A DNA stretch of 64,000 nucleotides from Sclerurus mexicanus (GCA_013396755.1 VWZF01005810.1:898555-962554), one strand, 5' to 3'; positions 46,721 through 61,050 are shown, numbered from the stretch's first letter. Notes: generated by a model from the sequence alone, not told the origin. Made by a program: numbers and translations.

Positions 46721-49700
46721 ATGTGAAACATCTTCAATTTATTTTGATTTTAAATTTATACTTTGTATACCCTAGTTAATAGTAAGAACAGAAAGGATTT
46801 TTTGAACTAGCTTTTTATTGATAAATCCTTAATATTTACGAAGTTTAAATTACATATCCTGCAGAGGCCTTTTTGAATCATACAGTTTCATCCTGTGTTC
46901 TGATCCTACAGGAAAGCAGCTTTTCACTTTCACTTAATGGCCCTATGCTGCAAGATAAAAACTGCATGGGGGGAAGGAAGTGTAGTATTTACCACTCGAG
47001 TTTCTGTGTAGGGCAGTGGTACCCAGAGATGCAGCATTTCCCCAGGGATAGTTTGCTGTGTTGTGTATGCTGAATTCTAGTTCATTTCCCTGTCAGGACA
47101 GTGTAAAAATTTCAGAGAAAGTACAATATCTGGAAATTTATATTAAAAAAAACTTGGACCATCGCATAGTATTTTAAGATTCCAGCCCTCTGTGGCAAGG
47201 GGAATAAGCCATATTTTCAGCTGGCATAAGCTGGCACTGCTCCATGATTGCCATCTCTTGTTGGCATCCATGTTGTCCTCCAGTAAAACAGATGATGTTT
47301 ATTCACCGTAGGTTATGTTCCTAATGAATCTATATTATAAAATTGTGCTTAGCTTCAGGAAATTAACTTTCCAATTCATATGTCAGATGTGTGCCTTGTT
47401 ATCTGGGAATCCATATATTTGACCCAGAAAATAAGTGTTTGTCAAACTCAGAAAAGTTTTTTTTTGTTTTTTGTTGTACTTTGTTTATTTGAAAATCTGA
47501 TCTCTTGAACCTGATCTGATTTCTTGAGATTTATTGTTCTTCAGCATCTGCTTCATGATACCTACTTTCATGTAGAAGAAAAAACTTTTTGAAGACTTGT
47601 TCACTAGAAAAAAAGTCTGTTGATCATTAGCTGTCTTCAGAAGACAGATGGAAAACCACAGCAGATTAAACAGGTGGAAAAAATACCTATTCAAGGACTT
47701 TGGTGTAATCAGAAACAAGCCATTAGGAAAATATTGTGAAGAAGTCTTTGAGGACTGACTGGGTTATATATTTTTCTAGGTGCTGCAGTTGGGGAAACCA
47801 GCCTGTTTAGAGTCAAGCACATGAATAATTAAAACTAGGCCAGTTTGTTCTGAAAGATCAGGATCTGAGTAATTTGCAAATATCAAGTTTCTTCATGTAA
47901 GGAAACTACATTGTCAAGCACACACTGCATACAGGATTTGAACATGCTTTTTCCGCCCAAGTGCAAGGGAGTTTAAAGTGATTGTACCAATAATGGGCTG
48001 ACCTTTTGGTATTCAATTTTTTCCAGCTCCTGTTTGCAGGCCAGGTAAGGTGTTTCAGGGTGGTGTCTGACTGTATTTTAGAAGCAGTATTCATTATGTG
48101 TCACAAAAAATCATTTTGATATTGTCTGATGGAGCAGGCAGATGAAGGGGTTGACATTAATCCTTTCCACAGCAGTGACAGCCTGAAAAGTGTTCTCTTG
48201 TTTCTTGAACTTGTGCCTTTATCAATACCACACTGAAATGTAAACAGAGTAGGCAAAAGCCAGCTCCTGGGAGTCTGTAGCCACTAACACCACATCAAGC
48301 TGAAGACTGGAGTTACATTTTTCTTTAAAAGCCATGATATTTAATGCCAGTCTGTGTCTTGGAGCCTGAAGAGTTTATGCGTACTGGATTCTGAAACTTC
48401 TGTTTCAAAACATAGCATTGAAATGACAAATTTTTCTTTCCTGTTGGAATAGGCTTTTGTTTGTTTGTTTCTAAGCTGTTTAGAACAGAAAGCAAATGAA
48501 GATAGAATACCTAACCTGTGCTGAAAATGTTGGTTTCCTTTGCTGCTTCTATTAGCTATCCACCATGGCATACTACATCAAGGTGCAGATGCACTAGAGA
48601 TTGCATTTATGTAAATACTTGAATTTTTCTGCCAACACTGTGATGGTTCATATTCAAGACAGCACAGGCAAGCCAAGTCACTGTTATCTCTGGGGCATTG
48701 TGTTTCCCAGGAAAGCAAAGCTACGTGAGCTGAAGCAAATAGTAGTGAAGATGGTGATCTGGCTGCTTTAGTCCCTACATAAAATGACTGCACATTTACC
48801 TGAAATCTACCAGAAAGGTCTGAGGGGTTGCAATAGCTGTACTGAGAAAAGAAAGGCAGAAAGTGAGCTTGAAACACTCTACATAGTGATTTTTGCTCAT
48901 ATGATCTGTTGTGCCTCAAGAAACATACTTACCTTTGATTTTTCTAGGTTTGATTTCTGTCCCTTGCAGTTTCTCCTTACTCTCCCACAATCTACAGCTA
49001 TTCTGCCAAATGAAAATAAGAAAATATGCTGTCTATACTGAGGAAGTGGTTTCCTTGGAAATGGTGACCATATGGAAGCTATAAGTGCTGATACCAAAAC
49101 TATAGTTGATTGTACGGATGTGGGCACAGTAAAAAGGGTTCCCTTTGCTAGCTAAGGGGAAAAATCTTGGTGCTGACTAGGCTTTTTGCCAAGGAGCAGC
49201 TGAAGTAAGATTATTTTAGGTGTGTGATGTGTGAGAGCTTTTAGTCCCATGCTGTTTTGTATAAGGTGCTTGTAGGAACATGGCTATGGGCAAGTCTGGT
49301 TTGATTTCATAAGTTTTGTGGACTTGTAAGAGAAAAGGTGAGTGCGTATTTTGACAGTTGAGCATGGGACAGGGCTTCCAGTTCTGCCTTCAGCTGGGAG
49401 TTGGTCCTGATCAGCTCCCTGACATGGCTACTGTGGTGTTTGGGCAGACATAAGCCAGATGCTGCTCTTGCTGTTCCTGTTGCAGTGCTGGTGAGGGGGT
49501 CTGACAGCTTGAAGTAGCCAGAGGAGCAATTGCTGGCAGAAGAGTGGGAGGCAAAACTTGACAGACTGCAGTGCTGGTACATGTAGAGCTCTGTCCTCTT
49601 GGCGTTATCCAAGTGTTCTTGCTAACCACCAGAGACCTTATTAGCCCTGAGTTATGGTAGTGATTTAATATAAACATGGAGTTGCTTCTCATCCTCAGAG

Positions 49701-52700
49701 AATGTAGATTTATGAACATGAGATGGATAAAAAGTTGGAGCTAAAAATGTTAGACTATGGCCATGGTGTGTGGCATTGTTAAACACCAGTGTAGAGTCAG
49801 TGAGGAGCAGAGCTTTACGCTTGTTTCTCAAATAGAGATTTGCTGTTGAAATTGTTATTCTTTAACCTTATAAGGTATAAGCTTTGGTGCTTTTATATCT
49901 ACTTTATTTTTTTTCACCTAGGACCTGCACTTTGATGTAAGTTACGAAATCCGTTAATCTATTTCCTTTAATGGAAGAATTGGGAATGAATATTCAACAG
50001 CTGTAATAATGTTCTGACATTTGTCATCTAATAGAGATGAAATAAAAAGCAGAAACTGATTAGAATTCCAGAAAATGGGATATTCATCTATTTATAGGAA
50101 TTTAAGTCTTTGTATGCCAGATTTTGTAATTTAATGCTCAGAACATCCTTGATTTTAAGCACTTCTGGAGAAATCATTAAATGAAGGAAAAGTAAAAGGA
50201 ATTTCAAAAGAGCCAAGTTTTGTTGATTTACAAAAGAAAAATGTCTCCAACATGAATTGTCTGGTTGAAGGATGCATGAGTGAAATGGGACACCGTGCTG
50301 TGTCTGAAATGTGCTCTCATCATTGCGGAACCATTGCCCCATGCCAGGGACTTACTGTCTCCAGCACAGACTGATGTGCTAAGCAAGAAGCATAGGAGAT
50401 AATGAGACATTTTCATGCTGTATCTTTGCTTATTTTTCAGACCAGGTTATGGTCCTCTTCAACCCAAGTGCTTCCACAGAGAACATTTTTCTTTCATATC
50501 TATTTTCTTAAGCTCTTTCAGTGTTGGATGCTCTTGCCTCTCCTGTTTCTAGATCCTAAATGTATGACTTGGGAGAGCATTTGTAGGACTTGTGAAATAA
50601 AGGTGACCTCTGGCCACCGAGAAAATGTAAAAAAAACATTGCTGGACTTTGACTTCTGTGAAGATGTATTTAACAGCTCCTGACCTCATGGGAGACCGGG
50701 AAAGCCTCAGGGAGTTGTTCTACTTTGTTTGGTTCTATTAGAAATACTGTGTATATATTTTTTAAAAATCTAAACATGTACGAGTTAAGCAATTAAAAGC
50801 TGTTACAGGGCAACATACTCAACATCTTATGTGGAAATGTTGCCTGTTCTTTTATTTAGCTAAGTATTACCATAGCTAGAAAACAATGTCAAGGGTTTTG
50901 ACAGAAAAAAGCCTCAAAAAACCCCAAAACTAAGCAAAGCTTGATGCTCTGTGAGCAGGGTTGGGCTAACTAATCATGGTGCCATTTTCTAGCTGATGTG
51001 TTCACCTGACCTGTAATTTTTGTTAATGTTAATGCAAATGCAGTGCACCTGTTGTAAGGTGGAGGGAAATTGTACTCTATTTTGGTATAATTTTACTGTG
51101 CTCTGCTTCTTGGCAAGGGATGTTCAGGTGCTTTGTAAATAGTACTTGTAAATTGAGTTCCTTTCTAGCAGTTCATGTCCTTGCGTGCAATATGGACAGT
51201 GCTCCTGCTCAGGACAGCAAGGGATTGGCAGTAAATAGGGATGAGGACACGAGCTGTGAGCCTCAGCGTTGCTGCCTGTACCATCTGAGAGGAGATGATG
51301 TCAAGTGACTCATCCTAGGCCAAGTCATTCTTTCCAATAGCTGCTCTTATATTTTCTTGGCAACAGTATTGGCCACATTATTAGGCCACCTTGGCTGTGC
51401 TGTCACTGCTGGTGTGAGTGGCCCACAGGGCTGTGCTCCCAACTGCCTGGACAGCTAATGCACCCATTACAGCTTGGCCCAGGGGAAGGAAAGAGCTTAG
51501 GGAAAACTGAAGAGCAACACTGACTCCTCCTGCTGCCTCCACTTCAGTGCCTTCCAACTCTTTCTGCTCCAAGCAGCCTATTCTGAAAAATGACGCAAAA
51601 TATGTATATTTTGTACACTCTTTCCCATTTTCAGTACTGCTTGGTGTAGTTATGATGTGTAGCAACTTTACTGGCAATGTACCTTGAATACCTCAGTTCC
51701 TCTGACCTCTCCTGTTTGGCTGTCAGGAAGGATTTTTGGGCTAGAAAAAGATAAAAGTTAATTCTTTGATTTAGAGAAGTCTATTTTAGTGAATTAAGTT
51801 ATTAAAAATGTGGATCCAAGTTCATATGATCTGTGGATTTTGTCATCTGACTTTTTATTTTTTTTTGATGGTTTAGGCTTACCGACTTATTTCAAGTGCC
51901 ATGAAAAGTAATGTCATTATTCCTCACTCTTTACTAGATGGAGGACTAGTTTGAAGCTGGTTTAAATCAGTGCCTTTCAGTCACAAAAAAAACCCCAAAC
52001 CCACAGTGGCAATTTAACTGTGAAGTGTTTCACAAGGTCATGTCATGTTTAAAGGCTTTAAGTCCAAGCCACTTCCTTTGCACCAGAGGCAATGTCAGCA
52101 GATATGGCTGTGTTTAGTCTGACAGCAGGAGGGTGGACAAGAAAACCGTTGTACCGAGAGGTGTAGGTCAAGCAGAGGTAGCCACCAGGGACTGAAAGAC
52201 CAGAGTGCTGTTTTTAAGGTCTAGAACTCTTATTACTACTTGTATTAGTACAGCATCTAAAAAGTGTTTCAAAGGGATGGGGTTTTTGAGTTTCTGTAAA
52301 TAATAATAATCTTTGCCTTGTCAATTTGGCATAACTTAGTGTCACTGAAAATCTGTGCCAACAGTTCCTATAGTGTTTGGTTCTGGTAGAGCTAGAAATT
52401 AAAATACTATTTTATAAGAGGGTGAAGGTAGCTAGCAAAATATGGAACAAGTATTGAATTAGAGAAAATAGGATCTGGAGCCATTGAGATGTAGACCTTC
52501 CTTAGGAATTCAGGAGTTGTGTTTAGGAGGTCTTTTGAGCTATCTGGCAGGCACCTTTGGCTATACAGCACCAAATGACAGCTACATTTATAACAGTCTA
52601 GTTGTGGTAAGCTGGTCTTTTGACTAAATTCATCATTACAAGCAGCCAGCCTGGATTCCTTGCTTGTGAAAGTGAGTGAATACATAAGAGTAGGAAGGGT

Positions 52701-53929
52701 TTCATTGTGCCAGCAGCTTTAGAAGAATTGAGAAAAAAAAAATAGTCCATTCAAATGCATCCTTTGCATACAGATGCTGGCTACACTTGGTATTTTCTGT
52801 AGTGTCTTGCTTGTGGTCCCCCAGCAAACCTTCACTTGCTGGCATAGACAAGTGCAGCTCCCATTAAGCTTAGCAGGAACTGTGCTTGCTGAACTTGGCC
52901 CCCTGCCTGTAGAAAATTAAATGCGTTGGCAGGGTAGCCAGAGGATAATGTTCTTCTATTTGGGGTGCTCGGCACTTGTTCTGAGACATTCTGGGCTTGC
53001 GGAAGACAGAAATTCTCCAAAATCAGGGTTAGCCAGGAGGGCTCAGACAAATTACCTCTTCCTTCTTTCTCTCTGTGTTAAATGCTGAGAGGCCTGGGAA
53101 CTGTGTGAAGCATGGTCTTTGGCAGGCTCAGCATGCACAGTAGCCTTTCCTGCACCATGGACTTCATGTTCCTGTCTATAATAATGAGAACTTCTCATTT
53201 CTTTTTCCCTTTTATGATGCAGAGGTCTGACAGGGGACAGCAAAGTCAAGGCTTCATCCTTTTTCCTCCAGGTGTGGTGGTCAGACTAGTAGGTATACAG
53301 TGGGGCTTGTAACATGTCCTTGTGCTCACACAAGCCCTTCAGCACCTTGAAAAGAACAGGAAAATGCGTATAAAGATTCTCTAAGACTTTTTTTAGTTAT
53401 TGGAATGCAATCATTCTCCCCCCTTCTGGGTTGTGTCTAAGCCCCAACCTGCACTCCTTTAACTTGTTGTTTATTCGATTATTCTTCTGAGTCCACCTCT
53501 TTGAAGGCAGCTGGGGATTTAATAAATTAGAAATCCACCAGTTTCCAAATGTCTTGGGATATTGAATCCTGTTTTGGAAAGTGGTAGGCACTTAGTAGTA
53601 TAAATCCCATTACAAATGGGATTCAGAATTGCTAATGTCTAACTTTTATTTAAATGGGAATTTGGTATCCTACTAGCATATGGTCCTTTTTTTTTTAAAA
53701 AAAAAAGTCACTTTGTTACTTGAAATTGTGCCTAAAATAAAGCAGTTCTATAAGATATTTGTTACAAGCATTCCTTGCATTGTATGATGGCTTACTTTTG
53801 AAATGGACAGAATTGTATTATCTAGAGTTACAACACTTCACTATCTCTTAGAATGTTTACAATAAAAATTTGATGCTGACAAGTATTGTGGAGTACATTT
53901 ATTCTTTTGCTGTGGATTGAACAATTGAT

Positions 53930-54340
53930 TCTGAAAGATTAAAATGCCCCACCTGTCTTCTTGCACACTTCTGTTTTGCCGTGTCAAACAATATAAAATG
54001 AATACTGCACTTCCCTCTATCTAATTGAATAATTTACTGTAAATAGCTGTCATTTACTTTAGAGCAGTGGGGGATCATTAGCCAAATGGATGTGAGTAAG
54101 TCATGCCTTTAATGCGTTAGAGGGGCCTAAAATGGAATCATCTAAATGGGACCATCAATACAGCATGCTGAATTAAGTCAGAGGCACTTAAAGCTTTAAG
54201 TCCTCTTTCTTGTAAATTACATGCTCCCTCGGCAGAAAAGTAATCAAGAACTTGCATAAAATATGCCATCTTTGTTTCAAAGCTTTATTTTTAATGAATA
54301 AAATAGTACAATTTATATGACATGATTAGTAGGTATAACT
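53930..54340. other. Candidate conserved non-coding element
   Basis: Complex non-repetitive sequence with features such as CTATCTAATTGAATAATTTAC, GATCATTAGCCAAATGG, TGCCTTTAATGCGTTAG and AAAGTAATCAAGAACTTG. CpG and simple repeats are rare and no frame is open. It is my strongest candidate for an enhancer-like element in the window, but conservation has not been measured. Confidence 0.28.
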
Positions 54341-57300
54341 GTGTTTTGGATTTCCCTTAATTACATCCCTTCCTTAATGATTGAAGCCTTCTTGCTTGCA
54401 AGCAGCTACTTGTGCTGACTAATACTGGCTCCATTCTGTGAATAAGATAAGCAGGTAGTAAAGTACATGTTCTTGACTTTTATGGGTATATGACCTGACA
54501 ATTATTTACAGAATCTGGTATTTTGTATGTGCAATTTTAGAAAGGTCCCAGTCAATCTTAACTCCTAAATGTACAATATGTTTTTGGCTTCTTTCACTGC
54601 TGAATTCAGTGGCAGGGCTGTTGGGTGCTTTGATGTGCTTGTGCTCATTGACTCCTCCTGGCCCCAGCTAGTTCTTCCATTCAGTTTTCTGTTATCCTGG
54701 GAAAGGCTGGTCTTTGGCTAAGAAGCCAAACTTTCAAGGCCATTCTAAGAGGAGGATGCAATACAAGCAGCAATTGTCTTGAGGTGCAAGAATTGATATA
54801 AAAATTATTGTAAATGATTTTATCTTTGGTAATTTATATTATTCATAAGATTTTTCCTTTTGAAGTTTACTGAGGTCCATTCAACTTTAACCATGCTGTG
54901 AGTATGTTATACCAGCTTCTTAGCCACAGAGATTTCGTGGGAACTAGTGGCACATGTCTTACAAAAAAAAACATTTCCCATTTGAGTTTTGACCTTGCAG
55001 TTTTATTCTTCTAATTTTTTTAGGGGCTATGGGATGTTAAGCTTCCTGACCTATTTTTCCATGTTTATTTCCTACTATCTTTCCCCTCTTAGTCACCTCC
55101 TGTCAGTAGTCAACCACTTCATATTTTTTTTTTTCCTAAAAATCTATTTTTGTGCCTTTAGGCATTCCACTCTCACATGTATGAGGTCTTCAGTTCCTAG
55201 AACTAAATTTGGGCTGATGTTTTAAAATCAACTTGAGGTTCAAGGGCTACAAAAAGGTGCCCCTCCCCCCCAGTTGCAGACATAATCTGAAACTGCACTT
55301 GAGAGAGTTGAATGATTTGATACACCATCCCTTCAGAATATGAAGAGTGGTTAAATAAGTTCCTGTGTAATTGTGAGGAAGATGGTGACAAACTTTGTTG
55401 TGGAAAGCAGGACGATTTCTGTATTTTCATTCCCTAGTTGTAACCACTGCTCTGTTTCCTGTAAATGATTATTTTTTTTTTCCACCTCATCTTACTGAAA
55501 TGGGTTTTTTTAAAAGGTAAATTCATCTTGTGCTTTGAAACTTTTCAGAATTTGCTTATGAACTGCTTTCAGTTTTATTGAATGAGTCATGAGTAGAAAG
55601 CTCTGTCCTGTAGGTCTACCATGAGTAATGCTTAACATTTTCTTGGGTTCTCTTTTAGAAGACTATTAAATTAAAAGAAGAATCTGTTTTTTGATATCTT
55701 AATGGACAATTAGGTGGCTGGGGCTCAGAACTGATTTACATTTAGCACTGCAGTAATTTAAATTTTTTCCTTGCATGTTCATGTTGCTGGTCACAGCACT
55801 ATCTTTAAATAAAGATATTCACTTTCTGGGACTCCTGTACAAGTACTAGTTTTGCTTTTGCAGGCAGTTTTCTCACTAGTGTCTGTAATGACAGTGCCTA
55901 CCAGAGCTGGGTGAGGTACATGAGCTTCAAATTACCTATGTAACATTCAAGATAGGGTAAAGAATATAGATATGTGCTTTCAGGATTCTGTGCTTTCATC
56001 TGAGCACTGAGAGAGGTCATGGGGTATTTCCCTGAAACCTCAGTTCTGAGTCTTCTCTGGATAATGGGTATCTAAAGAAAAACTGCCCTGTGCTGTTGGA
56101 GCAAATTGTTTGCAGGAATGCTCAGATGGCAAATCCTTCCTCTGGGATACCAAGGTGCTGGTACATCAGTAGATGAGTGTTGGCAATACCTATAAAGTTG
56201 TTTGACATGGCTGACCCTTAAGTATTTACTGGTATAATGTAAGTGTAATTGGCACAGGCAGTTCTTTGGGTCCAGCTGATGTAAATGTTGGATTTTTGAT
56301 AGCATCTCTGAACTTAGGCACACTGAAAATAATGAAAACTGTATTTTCAGTTGGAATGTATACTTTGTCACCCTGAGGGGTTAGGAACGTGTCTGTTTTC
56401 TTGCTGGGGCCAATTATTGCCTTCAGTTATGGTGGCAATATTGGGAGATGATGGGTGTTTGGAAATGAGCAGTTTGCTGAGGGCAATCATGGTAAATGGT
56501 GATGTCTAAAACTCTTAACTGTGAAACTACATCTAGAGGTGATAGGTGGAAAAATGCTGGTAATTTAATAAGGAAATGAGATCTCTGGATGGATTTGGAG
56601 TTGACTTTGCTACTCCTGCAGGTGGGAGATAGTCTGCTCCACTGTCCACATGTAAGATTAGAAACAAGTCTGAAGATTGAAGTTTACAGGCAATGGATCA
56701 GCACTGTGACATCTGCTGTGATGCATTTGCAGCTGAAATGGAAGTTCATGGAGAACTTTCACACTTTTTTGTTCTTATTAATCTCATGTGTCTAGAGGGT
56801 TAGTAGTGCAGAGATTTGCATTGGAAAGGATTGAACAGACTGCTTTCAAAATGTGAATCTAATGTGTATCTGTCTGACCTTCAGTGAAACAAAGTTCTGT
56901 GGCATAGTCATAAATAACTGCAAAGCTCAAGTCAAAGTAGAGGATAAAAGCCCCATGGTCACTGTCATATTTTTATATGGGGAGGAAAAATTAAGTCTGA
57001 AATCTGAGCACTCCTGAGCCTACTGATTAGGAATTCATTGAATCTGGCTGATAACAGCAAAATCTTGGCTCTGGGACCTTTACTTCCAGCTAATTCCAGT
57101 GTATGTGTCTCTACTTGTGCCATCACAAACTGTTACAACAGCATGATAATAAAGGGAAATATTTATCAAATATTAATCCTTTTCTGCAATGAAAGTTGTA
57201 TGGTTTAAAAGAATTTGTCTTTTGCTTCAATATCACTTTTTGGAAAATCATGAGAACAAATAATGCAGCCATCCTGGAACAGAGTGTGTAGTAGTTCATT

Positions 57301-58110
57301 GTGTACTCAAAACGTGTGTGCCAGTTCCTTGCATCATGGGTTACGGAACATCAGTTGAGCATCAAAGTCAGTTACTGGCGTTCAGCTGATAAATGTGAAG
57401 TTGTTGAACTCCTGTAATTTGCTATGTATAGGGGAGTTACCAATGTAAAAGAAGATATAGGCCATAACTTGCATACTGTCCAAATTTGGGTGTTTAGTAA
57501 TTAAAAGTACTGTGACACATAGTTACTTTTTAAATGAAACTTCACAGGTCCCTGCCGAGTTACCATAGCTGTAGGAATGGTGCTATAATATATATTACTC
57601 AGTATTTCTATAAACTGATAGGGATGTGGTGTTCACTCTACAACGTGGCTGGGCTTTAAACAAAAGACAAAACCCCTAAAGCTTAACACAAAACCCTCTT
57701 TGCTCTCCAGTAATGTTTTTTGTCCTTGCACTCAGTGCAAGTGGCAAACATTGGAGCTTGCTTTCTCATTTTCACTGAATCCTTACTCATGCATACTTTT
57801 AATTGATGGGCATATTTCTGGAAAAGGCCATTCAGTTGTGTTCTGTCGGGACCATTAATGTTGCAAGCTCTTAAGTGTGGCATAGTTCTTCATACTTACA
57901 TCCATCAACATTCAAACTTCATTTGCTAACAAAAAATACTCTTCTCCTTATGTTTCTTATTGTTTTGGTGCCTGGGCTCACTTCCTTGGCCTTTGCACAC
58001 TAAAACTTCAACCTATGAAGTAGGAAGGGGGAAAATGTTAAAAAAACCCAAAATGAACATCAACAAAAAATACAAACCAAAAAAGCTCCAAAGAAAACTG
58101 TGTCCTGCAC

Positions 58111-58172
58111 AGAGGTAGGAGTTGGACTGAATGATCCTGAGGGGTCTTTTTGAACTCAGCAAATTCTATGAA
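58111..58172 (+). mobile_element. CR1 LINE 3'-terminal fragment
   Basis: GAGTTGGACTGAATGATCCT, GAGGGGTCTTTTTGAACTCA and AATTCTATGA match the last roughly 60 bases of CR1. It ends just before a second CR1 segment in the same direction. Confidence 0.75.
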
Positions 58173-58196
58173 CCCCATTGCAGTCTACATCTTTGT

Positions 58197-58520
58197 CATG
58201 AGGGGAAGTGGAGGGGGCAGGCACTGATCACTTCTCTCCAGGGACCAGTGGCAGAATGCAAGGGAACATCATGAAACTGTGTCAGGGAAGTTTATATTGG
58301 ATATTAGGAAAACATTCTCCACCCAGAGGGTGGTTGAGCACTGCAACAGATGAACACAGTCCTCGTGAAAGTGGTCATGCCACCAAGCCTGCTGGAAGAA
58401 GTTGAGTTTTGGGCAAGGCTCTCAGGGACATGTTGTGACATTTGAGGCTGTCCTGAGGAGGGTAAGGAGCTGACTTTGATCTTTGGGATCCCTTACAACT
58501 CAGGATATTTCATGATTCTA
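58197..58520 (+). mobile_element. CR1 LINE 3'-end fragment, second type
   Basis: The order AGGCACTGATCACTTCTCTC, GACCAGTGGCAGAATGCAAG, CATGAAACTGTGTCAGGGAA, GGATATTAGGAAAACATTCT, CCCAGAGGGTGGTTGAGCAC and AAGTGGTCATGCCACCAAGC, with the end CAACTCAGGATATTTCATGA and TTCTA, is the CR1 3' UTR of a subfamily different from those near 43 and 60 kb. Confidence 0.9.
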
Positions 58521-60639
58521 ACAACAGCTGCTGTTACATTAGGTAATAACACTTGAACTATTTTGCATGGCCTCCTGGAGCACAAGAATGCTCTTGATGC
58601 AAAGACTAAGTGCAACAAGTTGACTTGAAGTAGGCTTTGCACTTCCTGCTCCAACACAAAACTTGATCTCTGGTGCAAATCTAATGCATGCAGGTTGTAG
58701 AGTGCCCCAAAGCCTTTAGCTTTGCTAGGAGCTTCTGGATGTGTTTTGCTCATGTTACACCTGCCCCTGAGACACCAAATACGGGAATAATCCTACAGAG
58801 CAGTATTGCCTCTAGCCCTGCTGGGGATTCCCTGTCTGTGTTATTGCTACAGCTATTTGGCTCCTCCACGTTTTCTTGTGAGAAGGACAGAGGAAGAAGG
58901 AAATGTCTGATTGGATACACCTTGGCAGTGGTTCAAAAACATAAATGCAGTATTTTCTCCTTACAAATAGAAAAAGTCTTTTGCTGCTTTAGTACTTGTT
59001 CTTTATGTAGAATTATAATGACTAGGCAGCATAGTTCTGCTGGCAGGCTATCTTGAATTGTTCATTGGAGTTTATTAAAGGAAAACAAGAAATAGAGGCT
59101 ATACTCAAATTTTGGCATAGGCTCTATGTTCTTGTTTTTTACATATAGGTAATTTCACAACATCCTCTGACTTTATTTCCCCCCCAGCTTTTAGGAAGTT
59201 TGTCTACTAGGTTTGTTGTCTGTCTAGGAGAGGCAGGCTTGAAGGTGGAGATGGCCTAGTGGGGGGGAATCATTGTTCAGAGAGCTGGAACCTGTGAAAG
59301 TACATAGCTCAGCCACATGTGCTTTATGTATCCTTGGTGTGTGTTGGTTCATCTCCTTTGTTTGTTGCCCAATTGGATCTCCTGCTCTTGTGTTCTGTTG
59401 AGTTACTTATTAGCAGGCAATAATTCTGATCTCTTATCTACTTTCTTCCATTTTAATTTTTCTGTAGTTCTCTGATGTCCTTGTTTTTCTTTCCCCCAAA
59501 ATGTAAACGAAAGGTGAAAAAATTATGCTGAACTTCTAGAAGTAGCAAATTTATTAGTAATTTAAATAGAGAGGTGGTTTAATGACTAGAGATAACACAA
59601 TCACAAATGGCCAAGAATAGCTAATAGCTAACTTTTAGATAAATGTGTTTATCTGTACTGATTTAAGCTGGTTTTGAGGCTTTCAGAGTTACGACAAAAA
59701 AAGGAGCAATTTGATATTAACTCTGTAAAATGATAATCACTGCTGGCAAATATTGTGAAAATACCACCACTGTTTGCCATGTAATGCCTTGTGATACTTC
59801 GATAGAGACTTGGCTAGTGTGGGCTATGACCTGAGTTAATAATATTGTTTTGCTCAGCTCTGTTAAAATGTCAGAAATTTTTTTTTTTAGAGGAATATCG
59901 ATGCAAATAGAAGTGTCTTTCAGACTGACTAACTGGAAGGGATATTAGGATGAAATCCTTTCATTACAGAAAATGGATTGTACACAGAAATGTGCAAATA
60001 TATTATTGTCATGTTTCCTTGCAGTGTGTTATTTGTGTAGGTCCTTATTCTTTTCCAGTTGAAGTTGTTAAATACAGTGTTATCTTCTCTGTGTATTTGT
60101 TTACAGTACTGAACACTGGAATATTTTGTTTCAATTTGTACTTGCATCATGTTTAACTTTGTCACTTAATTGTTTCTCTATTTCCTGTGTCAATAGAGAG
60201 AGGACTTTCTTTTGCCTCTAATTTTAAGACCCTTTTGGAATTTGTGCATATTTGTGGGGGAAATAACGAATCTTGGTTGCAATTTTATTACACTTGGAAG
60301 ACTCATGCTAATAACAGAACTAATATTCTGTAGGCATTTCTTCTGAGCAGTGTAGTCTACACTTGTACAGCTATGGGTTTGTGCAGTTTAAGGTGCAAAA
60401 ACCTCCTATTTTCCTTTGTGCTCTACACAAGAGCTGGTTGAAATAGCCCTTTTATTTCTGATTTCTCCACATGGATACTGAGACACAAGATCCTGCCTGT
60501 TGTTGATGAGACAAGATGAAATCTTTTAGACTATCTGTTGCGTCAAGGGTAAATGAGACCAAAGCAGGGGAGTTTCACTTGCATTAATTTACTGCCAATT
60601 TACCCAAAACTTGGACCTCTAATACCAGACTGTGCTGTG
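58521..60639. other. Intergenic DNA, no gene seen
   Basis: Unique AT-rich sequence between CR1 copies. No exon or RNA gene recognised. Confidence 0.45.
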
Positions 60640-61050
60640 GGGATCCCCAGCACAGGAAGGACACAGACCTGTTGCAGAGAGTCCAGAGGAGGGCCATGAA
60701 GACAATTAGAGGGATGGAACACCTCTGCTATGAGAAAAGGCTGAGGGAACTGGGATTGCTCATCCTGGAGAAGAGAAGGCTCCAGGGAGACCTTATCCTT
60801 TCAATACCTAAAGTGAGCCTACAAGAAAATTGGAGGGGAATTTTTTACAAACATATGTAGTGATAGGAGAAGGGATGATGGCTTCAAATTGAGAGTAGAT
60901 TTAGATTAGCTATTAGGAAGAAATTCTTTACTGTGAGGGTGGTGAGGCACTGGAACAGGTTGACCACAGAAGTCATAGATAAGGCCAGGTTGAATGGAGC
61001 TTTGAGCAGCCTGATCAACGGAAAAGTGTTCCTTCCCTATGGCAGGGGGG
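60640..61050 (+). mobile_element. CR1 LINE, truncated at both ends
   Basis: The RT C-terminal region is visible (AGAGAGTCCAGAGGAGGGCC and a frame reading [21 protein letters not shown]). The 3' UTR follows with TTCTTTACTGTGAGGGTGGT, GAGGCACTGGAACAGGTTG and GAGCAGCCTGATCAAC, ending near CCTATGGCAGGGGG. The usual last 60-80 bases (GGTTGGACTAGATGATCTT-type end) are missing, so the 3' end is also lost or replaced. Confidence 0.9.

Larger units (their letters stand above)
44502..58110. other. Intergenic DNA, no gene seen
   Basis: Long, mostly unique AT-rich sequence. Two stretches have the texture of conserved non-coding elements (about 46380-46720 and 53930-54340). A GC-richer minus-strand frame lies near 49330-49610. 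Short A/C-rich patches such as AAAAAACCCCAAAAC occur near 50918 and 51985. I find no exon, RNA gene, LTR or CR1 that I can support. Confidence 0.4.
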
